In this document: positions 8,621 to 19,400 of the stretch, in pieces
How the letters are laid out: every line of letters starts with the position of its first letter
Numbering within the stretch: the first letter of the stretch is position 1
Source: Bacilli bacterium
GTDB lineage: Bacteria > Bacillota_I > Bacilli_A > RF39 > UBA660
Length of the DNA stretch: 64,000 bases
Direction of reading: 5' to 3'
Assembly (NCBI GenBank): GCA_017541325.1
Contig: JAFXZI010000001.1
Span: 1 to 64,000 of the forward strand
Made by a program: the position numbers and the translations under genes
The notes under the pieces: generated by a model
Told to the model about the DNA's origin: nothing
What the model saw: the letters and a program-made list of their open reading frames with translations, nothing else
Databases searched by the model: none

Positions 8621-9277
8621 TTACTCTTCCTCTCTTCTTTTTAAATGTCCATATATTTTTACTAAATCTTCATCCTCATAATATTTTATAGCGACATAAT
8701 CTCCTTCTTTATAGTCTTCATTATATTCGGATGAGTCATCTAATTTAGCTATTAATAAGTCTGGTCTTTTATCCATTATTCCTTCAATTGTTACATATAG
8801 ATATTCATCTACTTCTTGTTCTTTGTTTTCAAGGACTGCTTCTATATCATCAGGATATCTTTCATCTCTAAATTTGTCTAAATAAACAAATTCTCTTGTT
8901 GATAAAAAATTGTTAATATTCTTATATTCTGAATCAATTTTATTAGAAATTATATTAGTTCCTTCTACGTTTTTAATTATTTCTTCATCAATTATTTCAA
9001 CATCTAATTTTATTTTTTTCATAAATTCATAATCAATAATTAAATCATCTTCTAAAAAATCTTCATTAATAAAAATACGATATTTATAATCTCTTTCAAA
9101 ATTACCAACAATTCTTAAAGATATACCTTCTTCTTTATCAATAAATAAATAACCAAAAATTGGGGAAATTAATTCTTTTCTTTTTAATTTTTTTGCAATC
9201 TTTTTACAACTTTTTCTATTCTCAATTCCAACCCATCTACGATCAAAATCTCTAAACAATTCTCCATTAACTTTCAT
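8621..9277 (-). CDS. hypothetical acidic cytosolic protein, 218 residues
   Basis: No family recognised. No signal peptide or membrane segment. A basic N-terminal 35 residues (RKSCKKIAKKLKRKE) precede a strongly acidic remainder. The C-terminal part (EGDYVAIKYYEDEDLVKIYGHLKR) looks like a small beta domain. AGGTGAT fixes the start. First of three closely spaced minus-strand genes ending with the pseudouridine synthase. Confidence 0.55.
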   Translation of the reverse strand: MKVNGELFRDFDRRWVGIENRKSCKKIAKKLKRKELISPIFGYLFIDKEEGISLRIVGNFERDYKYRIFINEDFLEDDLIIDYEFMKKIKLDVEIIDEEIIKNVEGTNIISNKIDSEYKNINNFLSTREFVYLDKFRDERYPDDIEAVLENKEQEVDEYLYVTIEGIMDKRPDLLIAKLDDSSEYNEDYKEGDYVAIKYYEDEDLVKIYGHLKRREEE

Positions 9278-9285
9278 CGTATCAC

Positions 9286-9696
9286 CTATTTTTCTTCTTT
9301 TATTTTTGCTTCTTTAATAGTACTTAATTTTAATTCTTTATACTTAGTATATAGATGTATAAACATAGCATATACTACTAATTTAAATACTGTTCCTCCA
9401 CTAAAGAATAATATTTTAGTGCCAGCAAAACCATCTATTTTAAATAATATATCAAAAATTACTAAACCATAACCTAATAATTCACTATGGATTTCTTTTC
9501 CTAAATAATATAATCTTGCGATTGGTATCCATACTAATAATGAACTTTTACCATATTTTAATTTGCTATGTTTCTCCATTAAAGCAGAAGTTATTATATA
9601 AAGAAAAATAGCTATTACAATCCATATAATTAGTATAATAACAGCAAAGATAAATAAACCTTTTACTAAGCCTAATAGAAAATCCCATATTCCCAT
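9286..9696 (-). CDS. small integral membrane protein, about four helices
   Basis: 136 residues: a long N-terminal hydrophobic run (GLVKGLFIFAVIILIIWIVI onward), a re-entrant or third helix near LVIFDILFKI, and FKLVVYAMFIHLYTKY near the end, then a Lys-rich tail. Resembles small permease-like or DUF-type membrane proteins but no family is recognised. The start is ATG 9696 with AGGTGAT four bases upstream. Confidence 0.55.
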   Translation of the reverse strand: MGIWDFLLGLVKGLFIFAVIILIIWIVIAIFLYIITSALMEKHSKLKYGKSSLLVWIPIARLYYLGKEIHSELLGYGLVIFDILFKIDGFAGTKILFFSGGTVFKLVVYAMFIHLYTKYKELKLSTIKEAKIKEEK

Positions 9697-9723
9697 ATTA
9701 TCACCTAACATTATTATATCATA

Positions 9724-10383
9724 TTATTTAACTAAGTTAATAAAAGTATTAGGTACATCAACTTCAAAAGTCATTTCTTTGTTTGTAATTGGATTTATTA
9801 ATACTAATTTATTTGCATGAAGAGCCATTCTATTAATTGGATTTGACTTAGATTCATATTTTTTATCTCCAACAATTGGACAACCTAAATCTTTCATATG
9901 AACTCGTATTTGATTTTTTCTACCTGTATCAATTGTAATTGCAAGCATTGTATATTTTTTATTATTCATTATAGTTCGATAATGAGTTATAGCTTCTTTT
10001 CCATCGCCTTTTTTATTTGAAGAATAAACAAGTAGCGTTTTAGTTTCTTTTAAATATGATTTTATAATTCCTGATTCTTGTTCTGGTTTACCTTCAACTA
10101 TAGCAACATATTCACGTACTTTTGCTAATTTTTCCCAATTATCTTGTAATAATCTTTTCAAAGATTCAGATTTTGCAAAAACGACAATTCCACTTGTATC
10201 TTTATCTAATCTATGAACTATAAATATTTTTTGGTTCTTTTTTTTAACATAGTTAATTGCTTTATGAAATAATGTTTTTTCTTTTTCATTATCAGTTGAA
10301 ATAGTCAATAATTTTGCAGGTTTGTTAACAACTAAAAGATCTTTATCTTCATATACAATATCTAATCTATCTTTTTTATTCAT
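9724..10383 (-). CDS. RluA-family rRNA/tRNA pseudouridine synthase
   Basis: 219 residues. HRLDKDTSGIVVFAKS (about 57-72) holds the catalytic Asp of the RluA/RluD family, with VNKPAKLL upstream and the RKNQIRVHMKDLGCPIVGDKKY block near 153-175. It converts uridine to pseudouridine in structured RNA. No N-terminal S4 domain, so it is the short form; the target site cannot be told from sequence. GGTGAT precedes the ATG. Confidence 0.88.
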   Translation of the reverse strand: MNKKDRLDIVYEDKDLLVVNKPAKLLTISTDNEKEKTLFHKAINYVKKKNQKIFIVHRLDKDTSGIVVFAKSESLKRLLQDNWEKLAKVREYVAIVEGKPEQESGIIKSYLKETKTLLVYSSNKKGDGKEAITHYRTIMNNKKYTMLAITIDTGRKNQIRVHMKDLGCPIVGDKKYESKSNPINRMALHANKLVLINPITNKEMTFEVDVPNTFINLVK

Positions 10384-10407
10384 ACTATCACCAACAAGAT
10401 AATTTTA

Positions 10408-10439
10408 TCATAAAAAAATAGAGTTTTTAACTCTATTTT
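10408..10439 (-). terminator. terminator of the DUF4272 gene
   Basis: Minus strand AATAGAGTT, three-base loop, AACTCTATT, then T run; the 5' arm overlaps the end of the gene. Confidence 0.85.
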
Positions 10440-13400
10440 TATGTATTAATTTCAACGTTATCCCACTCTTCATCAGTAAGTAACCAGTTAACTGCACGGT
10501 GTCTTTCAATTACTACTTCAGAGTTAATAGATGGTTCTAGGCCTTTTGCTTCACAATCTACACAATACCAATCATATCTATAGATTAAATCTGCTAAATC
10601 TAGTACATCTTGAACGTCTCTAAATAAGCATTTTTCTGTAAATTCTTTATAACTTCCACAAGATGATACGATTGAAGTTATATCATCTGGATCTACTAAT
10701 ACATCTGGAAAAGGTATTTCTTCAATTAAACCTAAGCACCACATTAGTATTAAATTTCCTTCAAATTGCCATGATATTTGCATAGCAAGATCCTTATCCA
10801 TCTTATTGAATAATTCTCTTTCTTCATTTGTCATTGCGCTTCTTACATTAAATGTATCTAAAAGATTATTAAAGAATTTTTTAGAATTTTTTAAATATTT
10901 CTTTTTATTATTATTTACTACATCACTAGCAAAATTACATACTATTGAAAGAACTATTGCTCGTTTTGCAACTTGATCAAATGTTTTTCCATTTACTTCA
11001 TAACTGCTCATTATTGGAGGTAAATCAATATTATAAGGTATTCCTTGTTCTTGAAGTAAACTTATAGTATTCATCTTACGATCATATGATTCTATAAATT
11101 GATTGTTTGATTCGCCTACTTGTAAGTTTTCTAATGCAATATTTGCTTGTAGTAGTTTTTCATCATTGTTAACAGCTGAAATAGCTACTAAATAACCATA
11201 TAAATAAGCTGTTTTATAAAATCTTCCATTACTTAGAATATAAGTATTAACTTTGATACTGTTAGCATCACTTTCATATTTATCTAATAATGAATAATTG
11301 TTTGATTCAAAGTTCTTCTTCATCCAGTCATCTAATTTATATAGATAATCATCATAAGTATTACATTTAAATAAGAACACTCTAAATGATAGAACTCCAT
11401 AATCTTGAATATCAAATACATTAAAGTCTCTTAATACTTTAATACCAGATCCTTTTGGAAATATAAATCTAAATAGACCATGACCACTAATATTATGATA
11501 GTATTCTTCATAATCATTTGGATTGTATTCAAAGACATCAAATTCACGTTTTTTAACAACTTCATCTCGTTTATCTGAAGGTTCACCATTTATATCAATA
11601 GCATATCTTTTTTCTTTTCCATAAACTACTATATGTTCGGTTACTATTTCTTTTTTAGGATCTAAATCTCCTTCATCAACTTCTTCTAAATTATAAGCAT
11701 ATTTCTTTCGAGCAGCTTCTAATTCCTTAATTTTTTCTGGATTAAGCTCAATACCTTCATTAAAGATATCTTCAAAGTCCATTAAATAAATATTACTTAC
11801 TTCATTTGGAACTATTTCTTCATTTACAACAGGAACTTCTTCACGAAGAATATCTTTTAAATCAATTGCATATTTATTTTTAACTTCTTTTTTTACAGTT
11901 ACTTCTCTAGCAAACATAGGTGCTAAATCAATGACATATTTATTTGGCTTTTCAATTTCTTTTTCTTCTATTTGATTTTTCTTGCCTTTTTTATGTTTAT
12001 CTTTTTTACGTTTTTTCTTTTTTCCAGAATCTTTATTATCTTTTATAATATCAAGTTCATTATCTAAAACTGGTTCTGTTTTATTTGGTATATCTTCTTT
12101 TAAAGTTATATCTTCTTCAAATATAGGATTCAAATCCATCTTTGGTTTATCTTCTTGTTTTTGAGTCGTTTCATTTTCAAACACATTGTTCATATTCATT
12201 ATGTCTTGGTTTGAATCTTTTTTTAATACGTCTGGATTTAAAGTCATTCCACCTTCAAACACGTTGTTCATGTCCATCATGAATTGATTTGTTTTTTCTT
12301 CACTTCTTTTTAATGTTATTCCTTCTTTAAATACAGGTGTTAAATCCATCATATATTCATTCTTAACTTCATTATTCTCATATGATTTTATTCTTTTAAG
12401 TCTTTCTTTTGAATTTGGGAAAATATTATATTTTAAGAAATCTTCATGAGACTCTTCTTCTAATACCATAATAATCTCATTAAATATTCCGCATAATATA
12501 TCAATATTTTCTCCGTCCATTGGAATAAGTAAATAAGCATCTCTATTTTTCATAGACCAATATGAATTTGTACAAGGCTTATCATATCCAACATCATACT
12601 TAGTTAAATCATCCCAATAAATAGACAAGATTCTATGTATTTTTTTAGCAAAAGCTTCATCTTCTTTTACATAAACGAATTCGTCTTTTAGTCCTGAAAA
12701 ATATATTTCATTATCTATTACAGATAACATAACGATATCACTATCTACTGTATATACATATTTAAAATAATACTCAGGAACAACTATATTTTTATACTTA
12801 CAATCTGTTTCAATACTAATTTGAGCAGTTGTTTTTTCTTTAGCAACGATTCTTTTAACAGAAATTGGTTCCTCTGGATCAATATCTTCGATAGACACAA
12901 AGATTGGGGGATTGATTGGGGTAATTACTTTCATGTTAGAAAGAATCTTTGCTAAAACCTTAAAATTAGGATCTTGATTTAGTTTTTTATTATCAAATAT
13001 TTTAGAATTTTGACTAAGATTAATGGTAAAATCAATAACCATTCCATTAATTAGAGCGAAGGCATTTAATATTTTTTTATTTCCTCCATCTATAACTAAA
13101 TATTTAATTGTAACCTTTTCGTATTCTTCTTCTTTTTGATAAAGAATATTATGTCCTTTAAATTCTGATTTAGAGAATATTTTATTATACTTTCTTTTAT
13201 CCGCAAAGCCACTAAACATAGCAGTTAAAGATGTAAATTCATCTATTACAAATACGAATAATGTATTATTAGCGATTCCTAATGACTCATATGATGATTT
13301 TTTTACTTCTACCCAAGTATCAGGAATTTCTATAGAAAAGCCGATATTTCTTTCTACAAAATTAATTCTTCCTGTAGTTTGCTTTTGTTGAGTAGCTTGG

Positions 13401-13444
13401 TTGTTTTTCTTCTTCTTTTTCTTCTTAGAATTATAGTTCATCAT
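10439..13444 (-). CDS. 1001-residue protein with two beta domains, a motif-repeat middle and a C-terminal DUF4272 domain
   Basis: Cytosolic, no signal peptide. A poly-Lys start precedes a beta-rich domain (about 25-165, around FSIEIPDTWVEV). A low-complexity middle (about 360-585) has at least seven copies of a motif like Y-x-x-D-[hydrophobic]-x-x-[hydrophobic]-F, for example YMMDLTPVF, YVIDLAPMF and YLMDFEDIF. A second beta domain (about 640-785) follows, then DUF4272 (about 790-1000), recognised by EQGIPYNIDLPPI, QISWQFEGNLILMWCLGLI, DLADLIYRYDWYCVDC and RHRAVNWLL. DUF4272 has no assigned function. The start is ATG 13444 after AGGTGG, overlapping the upstream stop by 14 bases. The upstream partner carries the same motif family. 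Confidence 0.7.
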   Translation of the reverse strand: MMNYNSKKKKKKKNNQATQQKQTTGRINFVERNIGFSIEIPDTWVEVKKSSYESLGIANNTLFVFVIDEFTSLTAMFSGFADKRKYNKIFSKSEFKGHNILYQKEEEYEKVTIKYLVIDGGNKKILNAFALINGMVIDFTINLSQNSKIFDNKKLNQDPNFKVLAKILSNMKVITPINPPIFVSIEDIDPEEPISVKRIVAKEKTTAQISIETDCKYKNIVVPEYYFKYVYTVDSDIVMLSVIDNEIYFSGLKDEFVYVKEDEAFAKKIHRILSIYWDDLTKYDVGYDKPCTNSYWSMKNRDAYLLIPMDGENIDILCGIFNEIIMVLEEESHEDFLKYNIFPNSKERLKRIKSYENNEVKNEYMMDLTPVFKEGITLKRSEEKTNQFMMDMNNVFEGGMTLNPDVLKKDSNQDIMNMNNVFENETTQKQEDKPKMDLNPIFEEDITLKEDIPNKTEPVLDNELDIIKDNKDSGKKKKRKKDKHKKGKKNQIEEKEIEKPNKYVIDLAPMFAREVTVKKEVKNKYAIDLKDILREEVPVVNEEIVPNEVSNIYLMDFEDIFNEGIELNPEKIKELEAARKKYAYNLEEVDEGDLDPKKEIVTEHIVVYGKEKRYAIDINGEPSDKRDEVVKKREFDVFEYNPNDYEEYYHNISGHGLFRFIFPKGSGIKVLRDFNVFDIQDYGVLSFRVFLFKCNTYDDYLYKLDDWMKKNFESNNYSLLDKYESDANSIKVNTYILSNGRFYKTAYLYGYLVAISAVNNDEKLLQANIALENLQVGESNNQFIESYDRKMNTISLLQEQGIPYNIDLPPIMSSYEVNGKTFDQVAKRAIVLSIVCNFASDVVNNNKKKYLKNSKKFFNNLLDTFNVRSAMTNEERELFNKMDKDLAMQISWQFEGNLILMWCLGLIEEIPFPDVLVDPDDITSIVSSCGSYKEFTEKCLFRDVQDVLDLADLIYRYDWYCVDCEAKGLEPSINSEVVIERHRAVNWLLTDEEWDNVEINT

Positions 13445-16310
13445 ATTCACCACCTTTTCTAACTTCTTCAATATCGAAGTCATCTGAGTAAAGTGGATAT
13501 TTCAAATTACCAGTTCGATATTCTTCTTTCATTAATGAATCATATTCTTTGAATGAATTATAATCCTTAATTCCTTTTCTACATAATTTAGATATTAATA
13601 ATGCTAAATCTTCATCTTCTGAAGTAATTATTAAAGTATTCTCTATCTTATATTTATCTTCTTCACCAATATTTGGATGATGCTTATATAAAGCTGAAAG
13701 ATATTCTAAACATTTATTTAAATTATCTTTTCCTACTTCATCTAAACTTGTAAATACTCCGTTTTGTTTAAATAATCCTTTTAAATAATTACCAAAGTCA
13801 TTTTCTCTAACACTATTATTTATTTCTTCTAAATAATCCTCTAATAGTTGTTCACCATCAAAGTAATTAAATGAGGCATATATATATCTTGGATATGTAA
13901 TTGCATCAGTACTAATAATTGTATTTACATATTTTAATTTTTCTAAGAAATCTTTCTTATGATCATATGAAGGTAAAGAATCTTTATCTTCATGAGCTTG
14001 ATTATTATTATATTCAGTTACAAATTTAGCATAATTATCACCATTTTTTATAACTTCATATAATTCTTCTAATTTATTTATTTCATTATTCTTAACAATA
14101 AAGTTTAAGAATAACATAATTGATTTTTGTGTTTCTATTTTTTCTACGTTTGCTAAAGCATCATAATTAGTTTTAGCTTTTAATAAATTTAGAATTTTAC
14201 TGTATTCAATACGTCTTAATTCCTTTTCATATACAGCTTTTTCCATTCTAAATGTCCAAGACTCTCTAGCATCTTTTTTATCAAGTAAATATATTAATTC
14301 TGTGCTGGAATTCATCTTAACAATATCGCCTTTTTTAATCTTATCTCCGTTTTCATTACTAATATTTGTTGCTTTATCAATTAGTAATTCAACTTTATCA
14401 TCTGAAAGGCTAAGCACTTTAAATTTAATTCTATCAAAATCTAGAGATATTCCAGGAAGTAATGTATGTTTTTCCACTTCAAGTTCTGGAATTTGAACTA
14501 CCCCAAATGAATTATCATTTTGATAATATGGAATATGTTCAACTACTAATTTCATACTGTCATTGTAATTAATACGATAATTATTAATACTATCAGTAAG
14601 AGAATTATCTATTAATCTTTCTAAGTCAATTTCAGCAAGTTCTTCTTTTTCAATTTTCTTAAGTGATTTCTTAACACTTTCTCGAATATTATCTGTTATA
14701 TCTTTGCTAACTACAAACTCTTGTTTATCTTCTTTTGGTTTTTCTTCTTCTTTGGCTTCAATTTTTTCTTTTACTAATTCATATCTTGATGATTCATCTT
14801 TTAATAAATCTGTATTAGCTAAAGTATAATTTCCATGTTTAATTTCAGAAGAATTAATTGTTTTAGGAGTTAATTCTCTCTTTGCTAATTCTTTATTTAC
14901 AAAATCTGTCTTGTAATTAGAGAATATACTTTCTATATCCATCTTGTATGGATTTTCTTCTTTAGTCTTTTCAATTTTTTCTTCTTTCTTTTCTTCTCTT
15001 TTTTCCTCTTTTTTATCCTCTTTTTTATTTGGTTTTGTAACTAATTCCATCTTGTAATTAGAGAATATTTCTTCCATATTAATTTTGTATGGGTTTTCTT
15101 TTAGAGTTGTATCTACCTTTTTCTCTTGTTTTTCTTGTTTCTTTGCAGGTTTTTTAATTATTTCTGTTTTATAGTTAGAGAATAAACTTGCAATATCCAT
15201 TTCATATGGATTTTCTCTTTTTTTGCGTGCAGCTTCAAGTTGTGCTTCTTTATATATTTTATCTATATCTATTCTATATTTATTCTTTTTAGCATTTTGT
15301 ATTTCAGTTTTATAATTACTAAATAATTCATCAACATTTATAGCATATGGATTTTTCTTTGGTGCTTCACTTTCAACTTGAGTATTTAGTTTATCAAATT
15401 GATCATTTATATTTTTAATAGTTTCATTATATTTTTCATCTACTTCATCTTGATGTTCTTCTTTTTCTTCTATTTTTTTCTTTTTCTCTTTCTTTTCTTT
15501 TGGTTCAGGTTCTTCTTCACCAATTATTTCTAGTTCTTCTTGTTCTTCTTCAACTTTTTTCTCTTCAGTCTCTTCTGTAATAATTGTGAATAAACTTTCT
15601 TCATCATCTTGTTCTTTTTCGTTAGTATCGATTACTTCAACTACTTCTTCAGTGGTTTCAACTTCTTGCTCTTCTTCTTTCTCGTCTAGGCTTAATAATT
15701 CATCTAATTTATCATAGAATTTATATATTGAACCATCTACATATTTTGCATATCTTCTTTCATTTAAATCATAACCAAAATAAGTATTATCACAGTTAAA
15801 AATTGGAATAAATTTATCTTTAATGAATTCTGAATCAAGTATTTCTTCATGAGCAAGCATTCTTATATCAGATTCATTAAACTTAAATCCGTTTGTAGTA
15901 TAAGATACAAGTCTTTTAACTTCTTCAGGGATTGTTGCATTATAAATATCAACTACATTATCTATGTAGAAATCATTTTGTTTTACGCGATCAATGTACT
16001 CTAAAAAATCTTTAATAGTAATATTAGTTACCATTTCAACTAATAAGTTTATTTTTTCCTTATCATATTCACAAACATTTAAACCATCATTATCATATTC
16101 AGCATAATAATCATCATTTTTTTCTTCATTTACAACATTTTTAACAAGCATTTTTAAACTAGTTAACTTAAATTCAGGCAATATTAAATCAGCTACACAT
16201 TCATCATCAATAAATGTGAAGCATCTTTTATCTTTATTTAAGAAGACTTCTTTTAAATTGTTGTCTTGTATATGAACTTTTAAAATAAAATTTCCAGAGT
16301 TATTCATCAT
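13431..16310 (-). CDS. 959-residue protein with five FSNYKTE-type motif repeats; partner of the DUF4272 protein
   Basis: No family recognised. An acidic N-terminal domain (about 1-205) is followed by a very acidic Glu/Lys stretch (about 205-315). A repeat zone (about 318-470) carries NPYAINVDELFSNYKTE, YRIDIDKIY, YEMDIASLFSNYKTE, YKINMEEIFSNYKME and YKMDIESIFSNYKTD, joined by charged linkers. A beta-rich domain (about 590-700) precedes a helical C-terminal region. Cytosolic. The start is ATG 16310 or 16307 after GGGGAGG. It overlaps the DUF4272 gene by 14 bases, and both share the Y-x-x-D/N-hydrophobic motif, so they probably act together. Function unknown. Confidence 0.6.
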   Translation of the reverse strand: MMNNSGNFILKVHIQDNNLKEVFLNKDKRCFTFIDDECVADLILPEFKLTSLKMLVKNVVNEEKNDDYYAEYDNDGLNVCEYDKEKINLLVEMVTNITIKDFLEYIDRVKQNDFYIDNVVDIYNATIPEEVKRLVSYTTNGFKFNESDIRMLAHEEILDSEFIKDKFIPIFNCDNTYFGYDLNERRYAKYVDGSIYKFYDKLDELLSLDEKEEEQEVETTEEVVEVIDTNEKEQDDEESLFTIITEETEEKKVEEEQEELEIIGEEEPEPKEKKEKKKKIEEKEEHQDEVDEKYNETIKNINDQFDKLNTQVESEAPKKNPYAINVDELFSNYKTEIQNAKKNKYRIDIDKIYKEAQLEAARKKRENPYEMDIASLFSNYKTEIIKKPAKKQEKQEKKVDTTLKENPYKINMEEIFSNYKMELVTKPNKKEDKKEEKREEKKEEKIEKTKEENPYKMDIESIFSNYKTDFVNKELAKRELTPKTINSSEIKHGNYTLANTDLLKDESSRYELVKEKIEAKEEEKPKEDKQEFVVSKDITDNIRESVKKSLKKIEKEELAEIDLERLIDNSLTDSINNYRINYNDSMKLVVEHIPYYQNDNSFGVVQIPELEVEKHTLLPGISLDFDRIKFKVLSLSDDKVELLIDKATNISNENGDKIKKGDIVKMNSSTELIYLLDKKDARESWTFRMEKAVYEKELRRIEYSKILNLLKAKTNYDALANVEKIETQKSIMLFLNFIVKNNEINKLEELYEVIKNGDNYAKFVTEYNNNQAHEDKDSLPSYDHKKDFLEKLKYVNTIISTDAITYPRYIYASFNYFDGEQLLEDYLEEINNSVRENDFGNYLKGLFKQNGVFTSLDEVGKDNLNKCLEYLSALYKHHPNIGEEDKYKIENTLIITSEDEDLALLISKLCRKGIKDYNSFKEYDSLMKEEYRTGNLKYPLYSDDFDIEEVRKGGEYDEL

Positions 16311-16384
16311 ATGTCCTCCCCTTTTTATTCTAATACCCCAATCTTAACAATATCATTATACAATATATAAATTTAAATTGCTAT

Positions 16385-16424
16385 AAAAATTAAAAAGATA
16401 TTTTAAAAAAATATCTTTTTATTT
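16385..16424 (-). terminator. terminator of the metallopeptidase gene
   Basis: AAAAAGATATTTT and AAATATCTTTTT form a long A-T stem with a G-C core, overlapping the stop of the minus-strand gene. Confidence 0.75.
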
Positions 16425-19400
16425 GTATCCTTTTTTGGCCAATATTATGTATTTTTCCATAGTCTTCTTCATATCTGATGGATAATATGATCTTTTGCTT
16501 ATAGCAGATGGTGTATAGGCTGGATCTAAGTACAAGAAATAGTACCAAGCAAACATGTCTGCGACAAATTCAAAACGGTTTGTATAAGAGTAATCTCTAA
16601 GTGGTCTATTATTAGCACTTTTATTAGAATATTTATTATATAAATTAACAATATCTGGCATAGAACTTAGGTATTGACCATATTGTAACTTATAATAACT
16701 ATCCCAAGCATGAGTTAATTCATGAACTATTGTTTTTAAATAATATCTATCAAAAGTAGAAGGACATATTACATCAACATTTCTATATCCAATTACTCTT
16801 CCATAAGTCATTCCAGCTGATCCACTTCCCCATGTATTTTCGAAAGATGATTTTCCAGTAAACGTTACTTTTCCAGCTCCAAAAATATATGGTGCTTTAT
16901 TATATAATCTACTTGTAAAATTATAATAATTAGTATAAATACTAGCAGGACATCCACTTTCTGTTTCAAATGGTACATGTCCAAAAGTTTGTGTTTTTAC
17001 TATTGAATAAGTATTTTTTCTATAATAATTTTTTACTATTGCATAAAGAGTAATATCAGAATTAATAGACATATAACTTCCAGGTGTATATCCAGTTAAA
17101 GAATCTTCGTTTGTTGTTGTAGAAAATAATTGAACTTCATTCCCTTTGCTTACAATATATGGAACTTTTATCTTACAAGAGTTGGCTTTATTATAGTATG
17201 AGCATCTTTCTTGGCATCCAGAAGCCGTTTTTGTACTGCATCCAAATAATCCGTCAGCTCTATTCTTTTGAAAATATGCAACAGCACTTTTTCCTGTTAC
17301 TGCATAATAAGTAGCACTGGAAGAAACTAATTCAGAAGAGTTTGTTTTTAATTCTGCTTTTTGCCCGTTTTGTGATCTATTAAATCCTATAACATTCCAT
17401 CCTGCTCTTGTAATACTTGGTGTATTTATATAACAACCTCGATCAGTATTATAGTAAATACATGATTGATTAGTAAAACTTATAGTAGAAGCACCATTCT
17501 TATCAAAATAAACATTAACAGGAACTGATGTAATAGCAAAATATTTAGCATCTTTTTTTACTGTTAAAGTCTCATTTTGAGCATGAATTGCACTATGAGA
17601 AGTACTATCAGTATTCCATCCTATAATATTTGCATTTTTTCTACTAATGTATGGTGTTTTAATAGTACATTCTTTATCTTTGTTATAAAAAACACATGTT
17701 AATCTTGAATTAGTAATCGCATCTGCACCATTCTTATCAAAATCTAAATTAACTACTGTTTTAGTAATTGCATACAACTTTAAATTATCTTTTATTAAAG
17801 ATTTAGTATTAATTTGATATTCTGCTTGAACATTATTAGGATTTGTACTCCACCCAAGGATTTCTGCACCTTCTTTTTGAATAATAGGAAGTGATACATG
17901 ACATCCTTCATTATTGTTAATAACTTTGCACTTCATCTCTTCACTTGAAATAGAATCAGCACCATTTTTATCAAATTTCATTTTTAAACTAGTATAAGCA
18001 AGTGCATAAAGAGTTATATCTTCATCAGTATAAAAATTATTAGTTGAAGAAGACAAAGCTGTTTCATTATCTTTATTTAAGTTCCATCCTATAATTTTAC
18101 CTTTATCAAAAGTAAATTCAGGAACTTCTACATAACATTTTTCATCACCATATATGTAGCAGTTTTTAACATGTTTATTTGGAAGAATTCCATTATAATC
18201 AAAAGTTACAGTAATGGCTTTTTTAGTAATTGCATATAAATTTATATTCTTTTTTAAAGAAACTCTTTGATTAATCTTATATTCAGGTTCTTTACTATTT
18301 TTATTTTCACTCCATCCTAATATTTCATATCCTTCTCTAGTTATGTTTGGAAGAGTTACTATACATTCATTATTAATAGAAGTACATACAGCATAATTGT
18401 TATCAATAATTGATCCATTAGCATAATAATTCGCTACAAATTTCTTTTTATCAACAAAATCACTTTGTCGTACTGTTATTCCAAGTTCAGTACTAGTATT
18501 TCCTGCACTGTCTTTAATATATACTCTTATTTGACGTGGTTCTTTTATTTTTATAGTGTTTTCTTTTGTAAATTCACCACCATCAAAACTATATAATAAA
18601 TCTTTATCATTATCTTTTCCAAATGCTGTAACAGTAACAGAATCAGAACTAGATTTTGTAATTTCTACACTTCCAGTAGGTATTTGATTATCTATATTAT
18701 TGATATCAATTTCCCTAGTTGGAGTCATATTTCCATATTCATCACGGACAACTAAATATATTTTTTTATTCTCATTTATAACAAAATTATTAGATGTTTG
18801 ATAAGTTAAACCATTATCAATTGAATAAGTGAGTTGTCCTGATTTACTTGTAGCATTTACTTTCATATTAACACTTGTATTACTTTTTTTATTAAGTCCA
18901 GTAATACTATCAATGCTTATTAATCCTTCGCCTTTATCATCTTTTGTTTTTATATTTATATTAAATAAAGTTCCATCTGCTGAATATATTTGATGAATAA
19001 AATATGCTTTGTTAGATAGTTTTATTTTTTTATTACAACCAACTACTCCTGAACTATTTAATCCAAGTTCACATTTTATTTCTATTTCATTTTTATCAGT
19101 TAATACATAATAATCATGAATGTCTCCATTAAATGTAGGACTTAATGAGCCATCATCAATGTAAATGTTTTTAATACTATTATCATCACTTGGTGTTATT
19201 ATTTCTTTCTTTTCATTTTTTCTAGGCATTTTAATTATTAAGAATACAATTAAGATTACAATTGCAATTAATAAATAAATTATTAAATTTCTAATTATTC
19301 TTTTTCTTTTATTTTTCTTCTTTAAATCATCAAAAGATTGATAATTATCGATTGTTATATTAATATTATCGCTTTCAACGACGTTACTGTGATATTTATG

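Noticed and set aside
13388-13440. Poly-Lys start of the DUF4272 protein as a frameshift artefact
   Set aside because: The run is compatible with one frame; the RBS and overlapping ATG agree with a true N-terminus, although a homopolymer miscount in the A/T run cannot be excluded.
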